Source of the DNA: Stutzerimonas stutzeri
Lineage (GTDB): Bacteria; Pseudomonadota; Gammaproteobacteria; Pseudomonadales; Pseudomonadaceae
Assembly: GCF_024448955.1 (NCBI RefSeq)
Contig: NZ_JAMOIH010000010.1
Location: forward strand, 124,001-188,000
Direction of reading: 5' to 3'
Length of the DNA: 64,000 bases
In this document: one piece after another, positions 1-9,198 of the stretch
Numbering within the stretch: position 1 is the stretch's first letter
Layout: each line of letters opens with the position of its first letter
Translations under genes and position numbers: made by a program
Notes under the pieces: generated by a model
The model's input: only the letters and a program-made list of their open reading frames with translations
Told to the model about the DNA's origin: nothing
The model's database searches: none

Positions 1-396
1 GACGGTTGGCTGAAGACTGGCGATATCGGCATCATCCAGGAAGACGGCTATCTGCGGATCGTCGATCGCAAAAAGGACATGATTCTGGTGTCTGGCTTCA
101 ACGTCTATCCCAACGAACTTGAGGACGTACTCGCGACTCTGCCGGGCGTGATGCAGTGCGCTGCGATCGGGGTTCCGGACGACAAGTCCGGTGAGGCGAT
201 CAAGCTGTTCGTGGTGGTCAAGCCAGGCGAGAGCCTGACCAAAGAGCAGGTCATGCAGCACATGCATGACAACGTAACGGGCTACAAGCGGCCCAAGGCC
301 GTCGAGTTCCGCGACAGCCTGCCAACCACCAACGTCGGCAAGATTCTGCGTCGTGAATTGCGTGACGAGGAGTTGCGCAAGCTCGGCAAGAAGTAA
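1..396 (+). CDS. fadD: Long-chain acyl-CoA synthetase, C-terminal fragment (cut by window start)
   Basis: The frame is open from base 1 and ends at a TAA at 394-396, leaving the last 131 residues. It is the C-terminal lid domain of an AMP-forming acyl-CoA synthetase: [10 protein letters not shown], then the hinge motif [16 protein letters not shown], and near the end the lysine-bearing [13 protein letters not shown]. These match FadD enzymes, which activate long-chain fatty acids to acyl-CoA for beta-oxidation at the inner membrane. The N-terminal ATP-binding part lies outside the window, so the fadD1/fadD2 paralogue cannot be decided. A strong terminator follows within 20 bp, so this is the last gene of its unit. 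Confidence 0.93.
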   Translation, partial: DGWLKTGDIGIIQEDGYLRIVDRKKDMILVSGFNVYPNELEDVLATLPGVMQCAAIGVPDDKSGEAIKLFVVVKPGESLTKEQVMQHMHDNVTGYKRPKAVEFRDSLPTTNVGKILRRELRDEELRKLGKK

Positions 397-414
397 CGCA
401 TTCCGCCGGATATT

Positions 415-442
415 AAGCCCCGCCGTTGCGGGGCTTTTCTTT
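415..442 (+). terminator. Rho-independent terminator after fadD
   Basis: AAGCCCC, a short loop, then GGGGCTT followed by TTCTTT. A GC-rich stem with a T-rich tail 19 bp after the fadD stop codon. Confidence 0.85.
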
Positions 443-785
443 ATCCGCAGCGCTCGTTCGAACTCATCTATTCCGAGCCCGCCGGGTTCGAGATCACGCA
501 ACCCGACAAGCGGTGCTGCCGTCTGGCGCAAAGTTCGAACCGGCTCGATGTCGCTCCGGTCTAGGAGGCTATGGCCGCGTCCCGCTTTCCGGTCGTTGAA
601 CCCCAACCTGCCTCGCTATGTAACGCTGAAGCTGCAAGATCGTTTTTGTAGACACGGTCTTGCAGGCGGCTTCGCTTTGCTATTCGCTGCTCGCCGGGTT
701 TCAACGTCGGTCGTGCCGTAAGGGGACGATGGCGCACGCCATTTCGCGGCCTGCCCATCAATCTCGTTGCAAGGATGAGTTACCC
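443..785 (+). other. Intergenic region and structured leader upstream of the aminopeptidase
   Basis: About 340 bp with no convincing gene. Short open frames here lack a ribosome site and resemble nothing known to me. The one clear structure is an imperfect hairpin at about 626-675: TGCAAGATCG (633-642) pairs with CGGTCTTGCA (655-664), and the flanking GAAGC/GCTTC can extend the stem. It would lie in the 5' leader of the aminopeptidase mRNA if transcription starts upstream. No clear sigma-70 promoter or las/rhl box could be assigned by eye. Confidence 0.5.
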
Positions 786-2390
786 ATGCAGAAAAAAAAC
801 AATGCACGTCGGGTAGTTGCTTCTCTCGCTCTAATCGCTTCCGCTTCAGCCCTGGCTGCGCCTTCCGCGGAAACAGCACATTTCGATGAGTTATGGTCGC
901 CCGGCAAGCCTGATTCCAGGGCGTGTCGGTCCCCTCTGCTGGTTGGCACGCCGCTGGGTCTGCCGCGCTGCATGCAGGCCAGCAACATCATGAAGCACCT
1001 GGAGAACCTGCAGGACATCGCCGCGCTGAATCAGGGCAACCGGGCCTCTGGTCAGCCCGGCTACCAGGCCTCGGTGGATTACGTGCGCACGCACCTCGAG
1101 CGCGCCGGTTATGAAGTCAGGGTGCAGAGCTTCCCGTTCCTCGCTTTCTATCCGGCAGGCCCCGGCTCGTTGAATGCCGTGACGCCGCAACCGGTGCAAT
1201 ACACCTGGGAAGAAGACTTCACCTACGCCGACCAGACCGACCCGGGCAACGTCACCGCGCCAGTGGTTGCGGTGGACCTGTCGCTCGGCGCCGGCAATAC
1301 CTCGACCAGCGGCTGCGAGGCGGCGGATTTCGCTGGCTTCCCGGCTGGCGCCATCGCATTGATGCAGCGTGGCACTTGCCCGTTCGGCGACAAGGCGACC
1401 AACGCGGCAGCGGCGGGCGCGTCCGGCGCGATTATCTTCAACCAGGGCGATACAGAAGATCGCAAGGGGCTGATGGCTGCCACGCTCGGTGAGGACTATC
1501 AAGGCGGTATCCCGGTCCTGTTTTCGACCTACGACCTCGGTGTCGCCTGGGCGGGTACCGAAGGCCTGCAGATGAGCATGAACGTTGACGTGGTGCGCGA
1601 GCAGACCGAGACCTTTAACGTGCTGGCCGAGACTCGCCGTGGCAATCCCAACAACGTCATCGTGGTTGGCGCGCATCTGGACTCCGTATTCGAGGGGGCC
1701 GGCGTCAATGATAACGGCTCGGGCAGTGCCGCCTTGCTGGAAATGGCAGTATTGATGGGCAAGGCGCATCCGTTGAACAAGGTGCGCTTCGCCTGGTGGG
1801 GCGCGGAAGAATCGGGCCTGGTCGGTTCGACCTATTACGTTAATCAGTTGCCGGACGAGGAGAAACAGCGAATCAAGGCGTACCTGAACGTGGACATGAT
1901 CGGCTCGCCGAACTACGCCAACTTCATCTACGACGGTGACGGCTCGGATTTCGGCCTGCAAGGCCCGCCCGGCTCGGCGGCGATCGAGCGTCTGTTCCGC
2001 TCCTACTTCCAGCTGCGCAACGAGCCGTCCGAAGGCACCGAGATCGACTTCCGTTCCGACTATGCGCAGTTCTTCGATGACGGCATCGCCTTCGGTGGTT
2101 TGTTCACCGGCGCCGAAGACATCAAGAGCCAGGAGCAGGCGCAGCGTTACGGCGGTACGGCGGGGCAGTCGTTCGATCCGTGCTACCACACCGAATGCGA
2201 CAACCTCGGCAATATCTCCACCGAGGCGCTGGAGCTGCACGGCGATGCGCTGGCCTTCGCCACCAGCTGGCTGTCGCTGTCGACCAAGATGGTCGACGAC
2301 GAGATTGCTGCCGCAGCCGAGCAGAGCATAGGCACCATGCGCATTCAGCAGGTTCAGGAAAGGTCTCGCTGGGGCCTTTGGATCAAGTAA
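786..2390 (+). CDS. Secreted M28 zinc aminopeptidase with PA domain (PaAP-like)
   Basis: 534 residues. The ATG at 786 is chosen because AAGGA lies 12 bp upstream and it yields a clean signal peptide (basic MQKKNNARR, hydrophobic core, cleavage after ASALA). An in-frame ATG at 660 would bury this signal. A protease-associated (PA) domain spans roughly residues 130-270. The M28 metal and catalytic residues are all visible: H297 (AHLDS), D309 (NDNGSG), E341-E342 (WGAEESG), D370 (NVDMIG) and H468 (CYHTECD). The order and near-identical numbering match the Pseudomonas aeruginosa secreted leucine aminopeptidase PaAP, a two-zinc enzyme exported by type II secretion and found on outer-membrane vesicles. 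Monocistronic, with a terminator directly after the stop. Confidence 0.93.
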   Translation: MQKKNNARRVVASLALIASASALAAPSAETAHFDELWSPGKPDSRACRSPLLVGTPLGLPRCMQASNIMKHLENLQDIAALNQGNRASGQPGYQASVDYVRTHLERAGYEVRVQSFPFLAFYPAGPGSLNAVTPQPVQYTWEEDFTYADQTDPGNVTAPVVAVDLSLGAGNTSTSGCEAADFAGFPAGAIALMQRGTCPFGDKATNAAAAGASGAIIFNQGDTEDRKGLMAATLGEDYQGGIPVLFSTYDLGVAWAGTEGLQMSMNVDVVREQTETFNVLAETRRGNPNNVIVVGAHLDSVFEGAGVNDNGSGSAALLEMAVLMGKAHPLNKVRFAWWGAEESGLVGSTYYVNQLPDEEKQRIKAYLNVDMIGSPNYANFIYDGDGSDFGLQGPPGSAAIERLFRSYFQLRNEPSEGTEIDFRSDYAQFFDDGIAFGGLFTGAEDIKSQEQAQRYGGTAGQSFDPCYHTECDNLGNISTEALELHGDALAFATSWLSLSTKMVDDEIAAAAEQSIGTMRIQQVQERSRWGLWIK

Positions 2391-2400
2391 GTGCGTAACC

Positions 2401-2427
2401 CCGCGCCGATTCGTCGGCGCGGTTTCT
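2401..2427 (+). terminator. Terminator with TTCG tetraloop after the aminopeptidase
   Basis: A perfect 9-bp stem (CCGCGCCGA / TCGGCGCGG) closed by the stable TTCG tetraloop, followed by TTTCTC. It starts 10 bp after the stop codon. Confidence 0.8.
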
Positions 2428-2518
2428 CCCGTTCGGTCATCCAGCGCCCGATCCGCCTACGGCCAGCCGGCCAAATCTGCGACAATCGCCGTCCTCACGA
2501 AATCGCTTACGGCTGTCC

Positions 2519-5500
2519 ATGACCGACGCAACGCCCGCTTTCGACACCCTGCACAAAAATCTCGACCAGGCCTTCAGCGCCGACCGCCATCGCCTGCGCC
2601 GGCAGTTGCATGAACTGAGAAAAAAGCCAGACGAGGGCAAGCTCGCGCAGTGGCTCGAACGCTTTCAGGCCTCGGCTGCCAAGGTCGAGGCGCGGCGGCA
2701 GAGCGTGCCGGCCATCCGCTACGACGATGCCTTGCCTATCGCTGCCAAGCGCGACGAGATCAAGGCTGCGCTGGAAAAGCATCAGGTGCTGGTGATCGCC
2801 GGCGAAACCGGTTCGGGCAAGACCACCCAGCTGCCGAAGATCTGCCTGGAAATCGGCCGTGGCGTGCACGGGCTGATCGGCCATACTCAGCCGCGCCGCC
2901 TTGCAGCACGCAGCGTTGCCACGCGCGTGGCCGAGGAAATCGGTACGCCGCTGGGCGAGCTGGTGGGCTATCAGGTGCGCTTCGAGGACCAGAGCACCGA
3001 CAGCACCCTGATCAAGCTGATGACCGACGGCATCCTGCTGGCTGAAACTCAGCACGACCGCTTTCTGGAAAAGTACGACACCATCATCGTCGACGAGGCC
3101 CACGAGCGGTCGCTGAACATCGACTTCCTGCTGGGCTTCCTAAAGACGCTGCTGCCGCGCCGGCCGGACCTGAAGGTCATCATCACCTCGGCGACCATCG
3201 ATCTGGAGCGCTTCAGCAAGCACTTCAATGACGCCCCGATCATCGAGGTTTCCGGTCGCACCTACCCGGTGGACACCTGGTACCGCCCGCTGGCGGCCGA
3301 GACGGATGAGGACGGCAACCGCGTCGAGGACGACCTGACCGTCGACCAGGGCATTCTCGCCGCGCTGGATGAAATCGAAGCCCACGAGAAGTCCATCGGC
3401 AAGCGCCCCGGCGACGTGCTGGTGTTCCTCCCCGGCGAGCGCGAGATTCGTGATGCCGCCGAGATGCTGCGTAAGGCCAACCTGCGCTTCACCGAGGTGC
3501 TGCCGCTGTATGCGCGCCTGACGCCGGGCGAGCAGCAGAAAATCTTCAAGCCCGCCGCTGGCCGCAAGATCGTGTTGGCCACCAACGTCGCCGAAACCTC
3601 GCTGACCGTGCCGGGCATCCGCTACGTGATCGATTCCGGCACCGCGCGTATCAGCCGCTACAGCTACCGCGCCAAGGTCCAGCGTCTGCCCATCGAGGCG
3701 GTATCCCAGGCCAGCGCCAACCAGCGCAAGGGCCGCTGCGGGCGGGTCGAGCCGGGTATCTGCATTCGCCTGTACAGCGAGGAGGATTTCCTCAGCCGCC
3801 CGGAATTCACCGACCCGGAGATCCTACGCACCAACCTCGCCGCGGTGATCCTGCAGATGTTGCACCTGCGTCTGGGCGACATTCAGGATTTCCCCTTTAT
3901 CGAGCCGCCGGACGGCAAGGCCATCAGCGACGGCTTCAACCTGTTGCAGGAGCTCTCGGCGGTCAATCGCGAGAACCAGCTGACGCCGCTGGGCCGGCAA
4001 CTGGCGCGCCTGCCCATCGACCCGCGGCTGGGCCGCATGCTGCTGGAAGCCGCCCAGCAAGGCAGCTTGGCTGAGGTGCTGATCGTCGCCAGTGCGCTCT
4101 CGGTACAGGACGTGCGCGAGCGTCCGGCCGATCGCCAGCAGCAGGCCGATCAGGCGCACGCGCAGTGGAAGGACCCGGATTCGGACTTCGCCGCGCTGAT
4201 CAACCTCTGGCGCGGCTTCGAGGAGAAGCGTCAGGAACTGGGCTCCAACCCGTTGCGTACCTGGTGCCGGAAAAACTTCCTCAACTACCTGCGGCTGCGC
4301 GAGTGGCGCGATGCCCACCGCCAGCTCACCCTGATCGCCCGTGAGCTCAAGCTGGGCGCGAGCAAGGCCCCGGAAGCTGCTGTGCCATCACCCGCCAAGG
4401 GCCGAAAAGCAGCCGAGCAGATCACGCCGACTACCGATACCAAGGTCAACGTGGTCCTCCGCCAGCAGGCCGAGGCTAGCGAAGCCGCACAGAAGGCCAA
4501 GGGCTACGCCGCGGTGCACAAGGCGATCCTCTCCGGCCTGCTCAGCCAGATCGGCCACAAGACCGAGGAGGGCGATTTCCTTGGCGCGCGCCAGCGGCGC
4601 TTCTGGGTGCATCCATCCAGCGTGATTGGGCGCAAAAAGCCCAACTGGATCATGGCCGCCGAGCTGGTGGAAACCACCAAGCTGTTCGCCCGGATGGTGG
4701 CAAAGATCGAGCCCGAGTGGATCGAGCCGCTGGCCGGCCACCTGATCAAGAAGAACCACTTCGAGCCGCACTGGGAAAAGAAGCGTGGCCAGGTGGTGGC
4801 CTACGAGCAGATCACGCTCTACGGTCTGATCGTGGTTGGCAAGCGCCCGGTGCACTACGGCCCGATCGACCCGCAGGCGGCGCGCGAGCTGTTCATCCGC
4901 GAAGGCCTAGTGCGCGGAGAAATTACCAGTCGCGCCCGCGCGCTTTCCGCCAACCGTGAACTGCTCGAGCGCATGGACGAACTGGAAGCCAAGGCTCGCC
5001 GCCGCGACATTCTGGCCGACGAGGAAACCCTGTTCGGCTACTACGATGCGCGGCTGCCCGCCGATATCTACCAGACCGCCAGCTTCGACAACTGGTACAA
5101 GCGCGAAAGCCAGAAGAACCGGCAATTGCTGGTCATGCGCGAGGAAGACGTGCTGGCCCGCGAGGCCCGCGAAGTCACCGCTGCGCAGTACCCCGACACC
5201 CTGCGCATCGGCGAGCTGCAATTGTCGTTGGATTACCACTTCGAGCCCAACCACCCGCGCGACGGCGTCACCCTGCGCGTGCCGGCGCCGCTGCTACCGC
5301 AACTGCGCCGTGAGCGGCTGGACTGGCTGGTGCCGGGCCTGATCGAGGCCAAGGCCGTGGCGCTGGTGCGCAACCTGCCCAAGGCGATACGCAAGAACTT
5401 CGTGCCGGTGCCGGATTTCGTCGGCGCGGCGCTGGCGAAGATCACCTTTGGCGAGGGTTCGCTACCCGAGGCGCTGGGCCGTGAACTGCTGCGCATGACC

Positions 5501-6556
5501 GGCGCGCGCGTGCCGGAAGAAGCCTGGCACGACGCGGCTACCGGGCTCGACAGCCATTTGAAGATGAACATCGAAGTGGTCGATGCCCGTGGCAAATTCC
5601 TCGGTGAAGGCCGCGACTTGGCAGAGCTTACCGCTCGATTCAGTGAGGCCAGCCAGGCCGCACTGGCGCCGCCCCAGCAGAAGGCTGAGCAGAAGCCGGT
5701 CGAGGCCAAGGGCTTTGCTCAGGTGGCGGAGAAGACCCAGGCGAAGATGGCCGGGTTGTCCATGACCGTTTACCCGGCGCTGGTGGAAGAGCGTGGCGTG
5801 GTCAAGGAGGGGCGCTTCCCGACCCAGGCCGAGGCCGACTACCAACACCGCCGTGCCCTGCAGCGCCTGCTGCTGCAGCAACTGTCCGAGCCGGCCAAAT
5901 ACCTGCGCAACAAGCTGCCAGGTCTTACCGAGCTGGGCCTGCTCTATCGCGACATGGGCAAGGTCGATGCGTTGGTTGAGGACATTCTGCTGGCGAGCCT
6001 GGACAGCTGCGTCCTCGACGGCGAAACCCAGCTACCGCGCGAAGGCGCTGCCCTAGCCGCGCTGGCCGAGAAAAAACGCGGCGAATGGACCGGCCACGCC
6101 GAGCGCCTGGCGCGCCTGGTGCTGGATATCCTCAAGCTCTGGCACGGCCTGCAGAAGCGCTTCAAGGGCAAGATCGACCTGGCCCAGGCCGTGGCGCTCA
6201 ACGATATCAAGGCGCAACTCGCTAACCTGATTTATGCAGGTTTCGTCCGCGAAACGCCCGCCGAATGGCTGAAGGAATACCCGAGGTATCTGAAGGCCAT
6301 CGAGCAGCGTTTCGAGAAGATTGGCGCGCAGCTACAGCGTGATCGCGTCTGGTCTGGCGAACTTGCAGGGTACTGGGAGCAGTACCAGGCGCGGCTGAAG
6401 AAGCACCAGCAGGAAGGCAAGCGCGACCCGGAGCTGAGCCAGTATCGCTGGATGCTGGAGGAATACCGCGTTTCGCTCTGGGCGCAGCAGCTCGGGACGA
6501 AGATGCCGGCTTCGGACAAGCGGCTGAGCAAACAGTGGAGCCAGGTCGAGCCGTAG
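2519..6556 (+). CDS. hrpA: ATP-dependent RNA helicase HrpA (DEAH box)
   Basis: 1345 residues, slightly longer than the E. coli protein (about 1300). Helicase core: Walker A GETGSGKTT at about 95-103, DEAH at 192-195, SAT motif III, and motif VI in the region QRKGRCGR. The helicase-associated and OB-fold regions follow, then the long HrpA-specific C-terminal domain. It contains an alanine/proline-rich linker near residues 620-640. HrpA proteins unwind or remodel RNA and act on mRNA processing and stalled ribosomes in the cytoplasm. It stands alone, 128 bp after the aminopeptidase stop, and is followed by a REP-like palindrome rather than a clear terminator. Confidence 0.96.
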   Translation: MTDATPAFDTLHKNLDQAFSADRHRLRRQLHELRKKPDEGKLAQWLERFQASAAKVEARRQSVPAIRYDDALPIAAKRDEIKAALEKHQVLVIAGETGSGKTTQLPKICLEIGRGVHGLIGHTQPRRLAARSVATRVAEEIGTPLGELVGYQVRFEDQSTDSTLIKLMTDGILLAETQHDRFLEKYDTIIVDEAHERSLNIDFLLGFLKTLLPRRPDLKVIITSATIDLERFSKHFNDAPIIEVSGRTYPVDTWYRPLAAETDEDGNRVEDDLTVDQGILAALDEIEAHEKSIGKRPGDVLVFLPGEREIRDAAEMLRKANLRFTEVLPLYARLTPGEQQKIFKPAAGRKIVLATNVAETSLTVPGIRYVIDSGTARISRYSYRAKVQRLPIEAVSQASANQRKGRCGRVEPGICIRLYSEEDFLSRPEFTDPEILRTNLAAVILQMLHLRLGDIQDFPFIEPPDGKAISDGFNLLQELSAVNRENQLTPLGRQLARLPIDPRLGRMLLEAAQQGSLAEVLIVASALSVQDVRERPADRQQQADQAHAQWKDPDSDFAALINLWRGFEEKRQELGSNPLRTWCRKNFLNYLRLREWRDAHRQLTLIARELKLGASKAPEAAVPSPAKGRKAAEQITPTTDTKVNVVLRQQAEASEAAQKAKGYAAVHKAILSGLLSQIGHKTEEGDFLGARQRRFWVHPSSVIGRKKPNWIMAAELVETTKLFARMVAKIEPEWIEPLAGHLIKKNHFEPHWEKKRGQVVAYEQITLYGLIVVGKRPVHYGPIDPQAARELFIREGLVRGEITSRARALSANRELLERMDELEAKARRRDILADEETLFGYYDARLPADIYQTASFDNWYKRESQKNRQLLVMREEDVLAREAREVTAAQYPDTLRIGELQLSLDYHFEPNHPRDGVTLRVPAPLLPQLRRERLDWLVPGLIEAKAVALVRNLPKAIRKNFVPVPDFVGAALAKITFGEGSLPEALGRELLRMTGARVPEEAWHDAATGLDSHLKMNIEVVDARGKFLGEGRDLAELTARFSEASQAALAPPQQKAEQKPVEAKGFAQVAEKTQAKMAGLSMTVYPALVEERGVVKEGRFPTQAEADYQHRRALQRLLLQQLSEPAKYLRNKLPGLTELGLLYRDMGKVDALVEDILLASLDSCVLDGETQLPREGAALAALAEKKRGEWTGHAERLARLVLDILKLWHGLQKRFKGKIDLAQAVALNDIKAQLANLIYAGFVRETPAEWLKEYPRYLKAIEQRFEKIGAQLQRDRVWSGELAGYWEQYQARLKKHQQEGKRDPELSQYRWMLEEYRVSLWAQQLGTKMPASDKRLSKQWSQVEP

Positions 6557-6591
6557 CCGTAAGCCAGCGCGGCTTCCGGCGCGGTCCCAAC

Positions 6592-6651
6592 GTAGGGTGG
6601 GCTCCGCGCACCGCATGCAAGAGGCCCGGCGGTGCGCGGAGCGCACCCTAC
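6592..6651. repeat. REP-like inverted repeat (family A) between hrpA and rarD
   Basis: Two 22-bp arms, 6592-6613 and 6630-6651, are reverse complements except for one base and flank a 16-bp spacer. The core is GTAGGGTGSGCTCCGCGCAC. The right arm recurs exactly at 33532-33553. It sits 36 bp after the hrpA stop, where it could act as an mRNA 3'-end stabiliser or a REP transposase substrate. Confidence 0.8.
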
Positions 6652-6789
6652 GAGAGGCCAGCCGGCCTCAGTGGAGCGGCTGCTCCCTGGCTATTCCCGT
6701 ATCGTCGTGACCCGCGCAGTTTCGGCTTGTGGCGGAGCTCAATAAACCTATGGCTGCGGCGCCGATACTTCGAGATTTTGGGGACGTTT

Positions 6790-7680
6790 ATGCAAAACCG
6801 GAACAGTCTGTTGGGCGTGGCTTGCTCGGTTGGGGCGTCGGTGCTCTTCGCCACGCTGTACTACTACACCTCGCTGCTTGAACCGCTGGACGGCCAGCAG
6901 ATATACGGCTGGCGCATCCTGCTTACCGCGCCCTGCCTGGCGGTGCTGCTGATCGGCTTCGGGCGCTGGGGCGAGGTTCGCCAGATCCTTGCGCGCCTGC
7001 CGGCAGAACCGCGGCTGTGGCTCGCGCTGCCGCTGTCTTCGGCGCTGGTTGGGTTACAGCTCTGGCTGTTCATGTGGGCGCCAATCAACGGCCACGGGCT
7101 GGACGTTTCCCTCGGCTACTTCCTACTGCCGCTGACCCTCGTGCTGACCGGCCGGCTGGTGTTCGGCGAGGCGATCAGCCGCCTGCAGCGCCTGGCCTGC
7201 ATACTGGCGGCCGTTGGCGTCGGTAACGAACTGCTGCTTGCCTCGTCTCTTTCCTGGCCGGTGCTGGCGGTCGCGCTCGGCTATCCCTGCTACTTCATCC
7301 TGCGCCGCCGGATCGGCACTGCCAACCTCGGCGGCCTGTGGCTTGATCTGGTCATCAGCCTGCCGGTCGCCGCCACCTTCGCTCTGGGCGATAGCACCAC
7401 CCTGCAACAGGTCATTGAAAGCCCACGGCTCCAGCTGCTGATCTTCGGCCTCGGTGCACTCAGCGCCCTGGCACTGGCCCTGATGATCATCGCCACGCGC
7501 CTGAACCTCGCGCTGTTCGGCCTGCTCAGCTACGTCGAGCCGGTGCTGCTGGTTGTCGTGGCGCTACTGCTCGGCGAAAGCATCGCACCGGACCAATGGC
7601 TGACCTATGGCGCGATCTGGGGTGCGATTGCAGTGCTGGTAGTCGAGGGAGTGAGGGCGTTGCGGAGGGGGAGGGGATAG
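6790..7680 (+). CDS. rarD: EamA/RhaT-type permease RarD
   Basis: 296 residues, normal for RarD. The ATG at 6790 starts directly at the conserved N-terminus (MQNRNSLLGVACSVGASVLF). The open frame could begin at 6535, but that would overlap hrpA and add a low-quality leader. About ten hydrophobic segments fill the protein, with EamA-type features such as the repeated glycine-rich helices and the C-terminal YVEPVLLVVVALLLGE signature. RarD proteins belong to the drug/metabolite transporter superfamily; the name comes from a link with chloramphenicol sensitivity, but the substrate is unknown. It ends in a basic tail (RALRRGRG). No partner genes. Confidence 0.85.
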   Translation: MQNRNSLLGVACSVGASVLFATLYYYTSLLEPLDGQQIYGWRILLTAPCLAVLLIGFGRWGEVRQILARLPAEPRLWLALPLSSALVGLQLWLFMWAPINGHGLDVSLGYFLLPLTLVLTGRLVFGEAISRLQRLACILAAVGVGNELLLASSLSWPVLAVALGYPCYFILRRRIGTANLGGLWLDLVISLPVAATFALGDSTTLQQVIESPRLQLLIFGLGALSALALALMIIATRLNLALFGLLSYVEPVLLVVVALLLGESIAPDQWLTYGAIWGAIAVLVVEGVRALRRGRG

Positions 7681-7732
7681 TTGGGGGCAGATGCGACCGA
7701 GCGGCCGGCCGCGATAAGCAAATATCTTCGTC

Positions 7733-8206
7733 TCAGACAAAGCCGATCCAGCGGCCAGCTATGAGGATCGAAAGCCAAAGAACAGCGGATGCGGCGGCCA
7801 GGACGCGAACTCGGACAGTTGGCTGGCCGCCGCACAGGGCCGTATCAAAGCGCTCGCCGCGATGCTGAAGTGCGATGTTGCAGATCGCCAGCACTAGCAG
7901 CGCGGCCTTGCAGAGAAAGGCTGGGTTCTCTGCGTACTCCGCTGGCTTCACTGAGAACAACCAAAGCCCCGTCATAACCGCCAACGCAGCCCCCGTTGCT
8001 GCAGCGCGTACCAAAAAGCGTCCAAGGACAGCCAGATCCCGTCTGTGCCTTGAACGCAAAAGGAGCAGATCGAGCGGCAGGATCGCGCCCAGCAGCAGCC
8101 CTATGCCAAGGATGTGAGCCGCATTTACGACCAGATAGGCGATCCAGTATTCCTGCAGGAAGACGGCACCGGGCCAGCCGGCAATTGATTGCAGAAAGCC
8201 TGTCAT
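7733..8206 (-). CDS. Four-helix inner-membrane protein, unknown function (DUF6644-like)
   Basis: 157 residues with four or five hydrophobic stretches: around residues 22-48 (WIAYLVVNAAHILGIGLLLGA), 65-85, 100-112 and 135-155. A histidine within the first helix (AAHILG) resembles haem-ligating positions in small b-type cytochrome-like membrane proteins, but this is only a resemblance. It starts 10 bp after the stop of the periplasmic protein upstream on the same strand, so the two are almost certainly co-transcribed. I recall this family pairing with DUF6152 proteins; that is from memory. Function unknown. Confidence 0.75.
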   Translation of the reverse strand: MTGFLQSIAGWPGAVFLQEYWIAYLVVNAAHILGIGLLLGAILPLDLLLLRSRHRRDLAVLGRFLVRAAATGAALAVMTGLWLFSVKPAEYAENPAFLCKAALLVLAICNIALQHRGERFDTALCGGQPTVRVRVLAAASAVLWLSILIAGRWIGFV

Positions 8207-8216
8207 CGCCGTGTCG

Positions 8217-8654
8217 TCATTCCTCGATGCGTTCCGGATACATGTCGTATTGCTTGCCGCCGACCGTAATGCGCACGGCTTTCATGTGCGCCTTGTTCGG
8301 CTCTTTGGTGCGGTTGCCGAGTACGGTGATCTCATCCCCCACCTTGGCGGAATCGCTGGTGAAGCCGGAACGTTGCGTCTGGTTCGGATTCCCCAGGTCG
8401 ACTTGCCATACACGGCCGTCTTGAGCCTCGACGCGCAAGGCGGGGTGAGGTGGCGCCATCGAAATCTTGGTAATCGTACCTGTCAACTCTGACTGCTCTT
8501 CTTCCGCCCAGCCCCACCCATGGTGAGCGAAGGCCTGTGTTGTAAACAGCACCATTGCCGTGACACAAAGCATCAAGACCATACGCTGCGCGACATCGCG
8601 CGCCGTGACAGTGGTTAATCGGGTGATGGTGCGGCTTTCGCTTGATACCAACAT
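8217..8654 (-). CDS. Periplasmic DUF6152-like protein
   Basis: 145 residues from the ATG at 8654. This start is chosen over 8660 and 8696 because AGGAG (8662-8666) sits 7 nt before it. A hydrophobic segment (MVLMLCVTAMVLFTTQAFA) followed by AHHGWGW indicates an exported protein with an N-terminal His-His after cleavage. The mature part is a small beta-rich domain (ELTGTITKISMAPPHPALRVE...VWQVDLGNP...VGDEITVLGNR), matching the DUF6152 pattern. It leads a two-gene unit with the membrane protein downstream. The exposed histidines suggest metal contact, but no role is known. Confidence 0.75.
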   Translation of the reverse strand: MLVSSESRTITRLTTVTARDVAQRMVLMLCVTAMVLFTTQAFAHHGWGWAEEEQSELTGTITKISMAPPHPALRVEAQDGRVWQVDLGNPNQTQRSGFTSDSAKVGDEITVLGNRTKEPNKAHMKAVRITVGGKQYDMYPERIEE

Positions 8655-8854
8655 AACCATGCTCCTTTGCGCGAATAGATAACTGAGAGTCGGCACATTG
8701 GGCCCAGTTCCCGTTTTTACCGTAGAGGAACTGCCAGCCCTGCGTTCCTGAAGTGATGTGTAGCAGCCTTCTTCGAACGGCAGCTTCTAGCCGATAGCAG
8801 TTGTCATCACTCGCAGCAACGGATGCCTGGTGCAAGGCCGGTAAGAGGAACCGC

Positions 8855-9145
8855 TTACATCCGATGGTTCTCTGGTAAGAGTTCCACGAACACCCGTGCC
8901 CGCTCCGGCATTGCCACACCGCCGACGACTCCGCATGGATCGGCTTCCGGTCGCCGGGGTTCCAGGCCTCTGGCAGCGGCACTAGATCGCCACGCCGCAA
9001 GTCCCCGGCCACGGTGAACTTACTAATGCGCGCGATACTGGCACCTGCCGGGGCCAGTTATGCCAGTGCATCGCCACCGCTGCAGTCGATGTTGCCGCTA
9101 GACTTCAGGGAAAATCCGCTTCCATCACGGGTAAAAGAGCTGTAT
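8855..9145 (-). pseudogene. Decayed C-terminal fragment of a LysR-family regulator
   Basis: Reading the minus strand from about 9145, the translation runs FTRDGSGFSLKSSGNIDCSG, an in-frame TAA, then SIARISKFTVAGDLRRGDLV, PLPEAWNPGDRKPIHA, a +1/-1 shift, then VVGGVAMPERARVFVELLP before a stop at 8855-8857. This is the typical end of a LysR substrate-binding domain (W.F.DG, G.GIA.LP, L..G.LV.LL..W, PARVRVF.DFL). It has one nonsense and one frameshift lesion, and no DNA-binding domain is visible upstream. It lies just downstream of azoR on the same strand and may be the regulator that once controlled that gene or a lost neighbour. Confidence 0.72.
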
Positions 9146-9198
9146 TGCACAGCTGGTGATGGCAACAGGTTACGGGCAAGTGTGCAAAAGCCATGCGG

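Noticed and set aside
891..2240. Long open frame on the minus strand opposite the aminopeptidase gene (449 residues)
   Set aside because: It is antisense to a gene with intact catalytic motifs, has no ribosome site and a composition typical of GC-rich shadow frames.
8332..9012. Minus-strand frame of 226 residues overlapping the DUF6152 gene and the LysR remnant
   Set aside because: It joins part of the LysR remnant to unrelated frame and overlaps a gene with a signal peptide; the remnant is a pseudogene piece, not this ORF.
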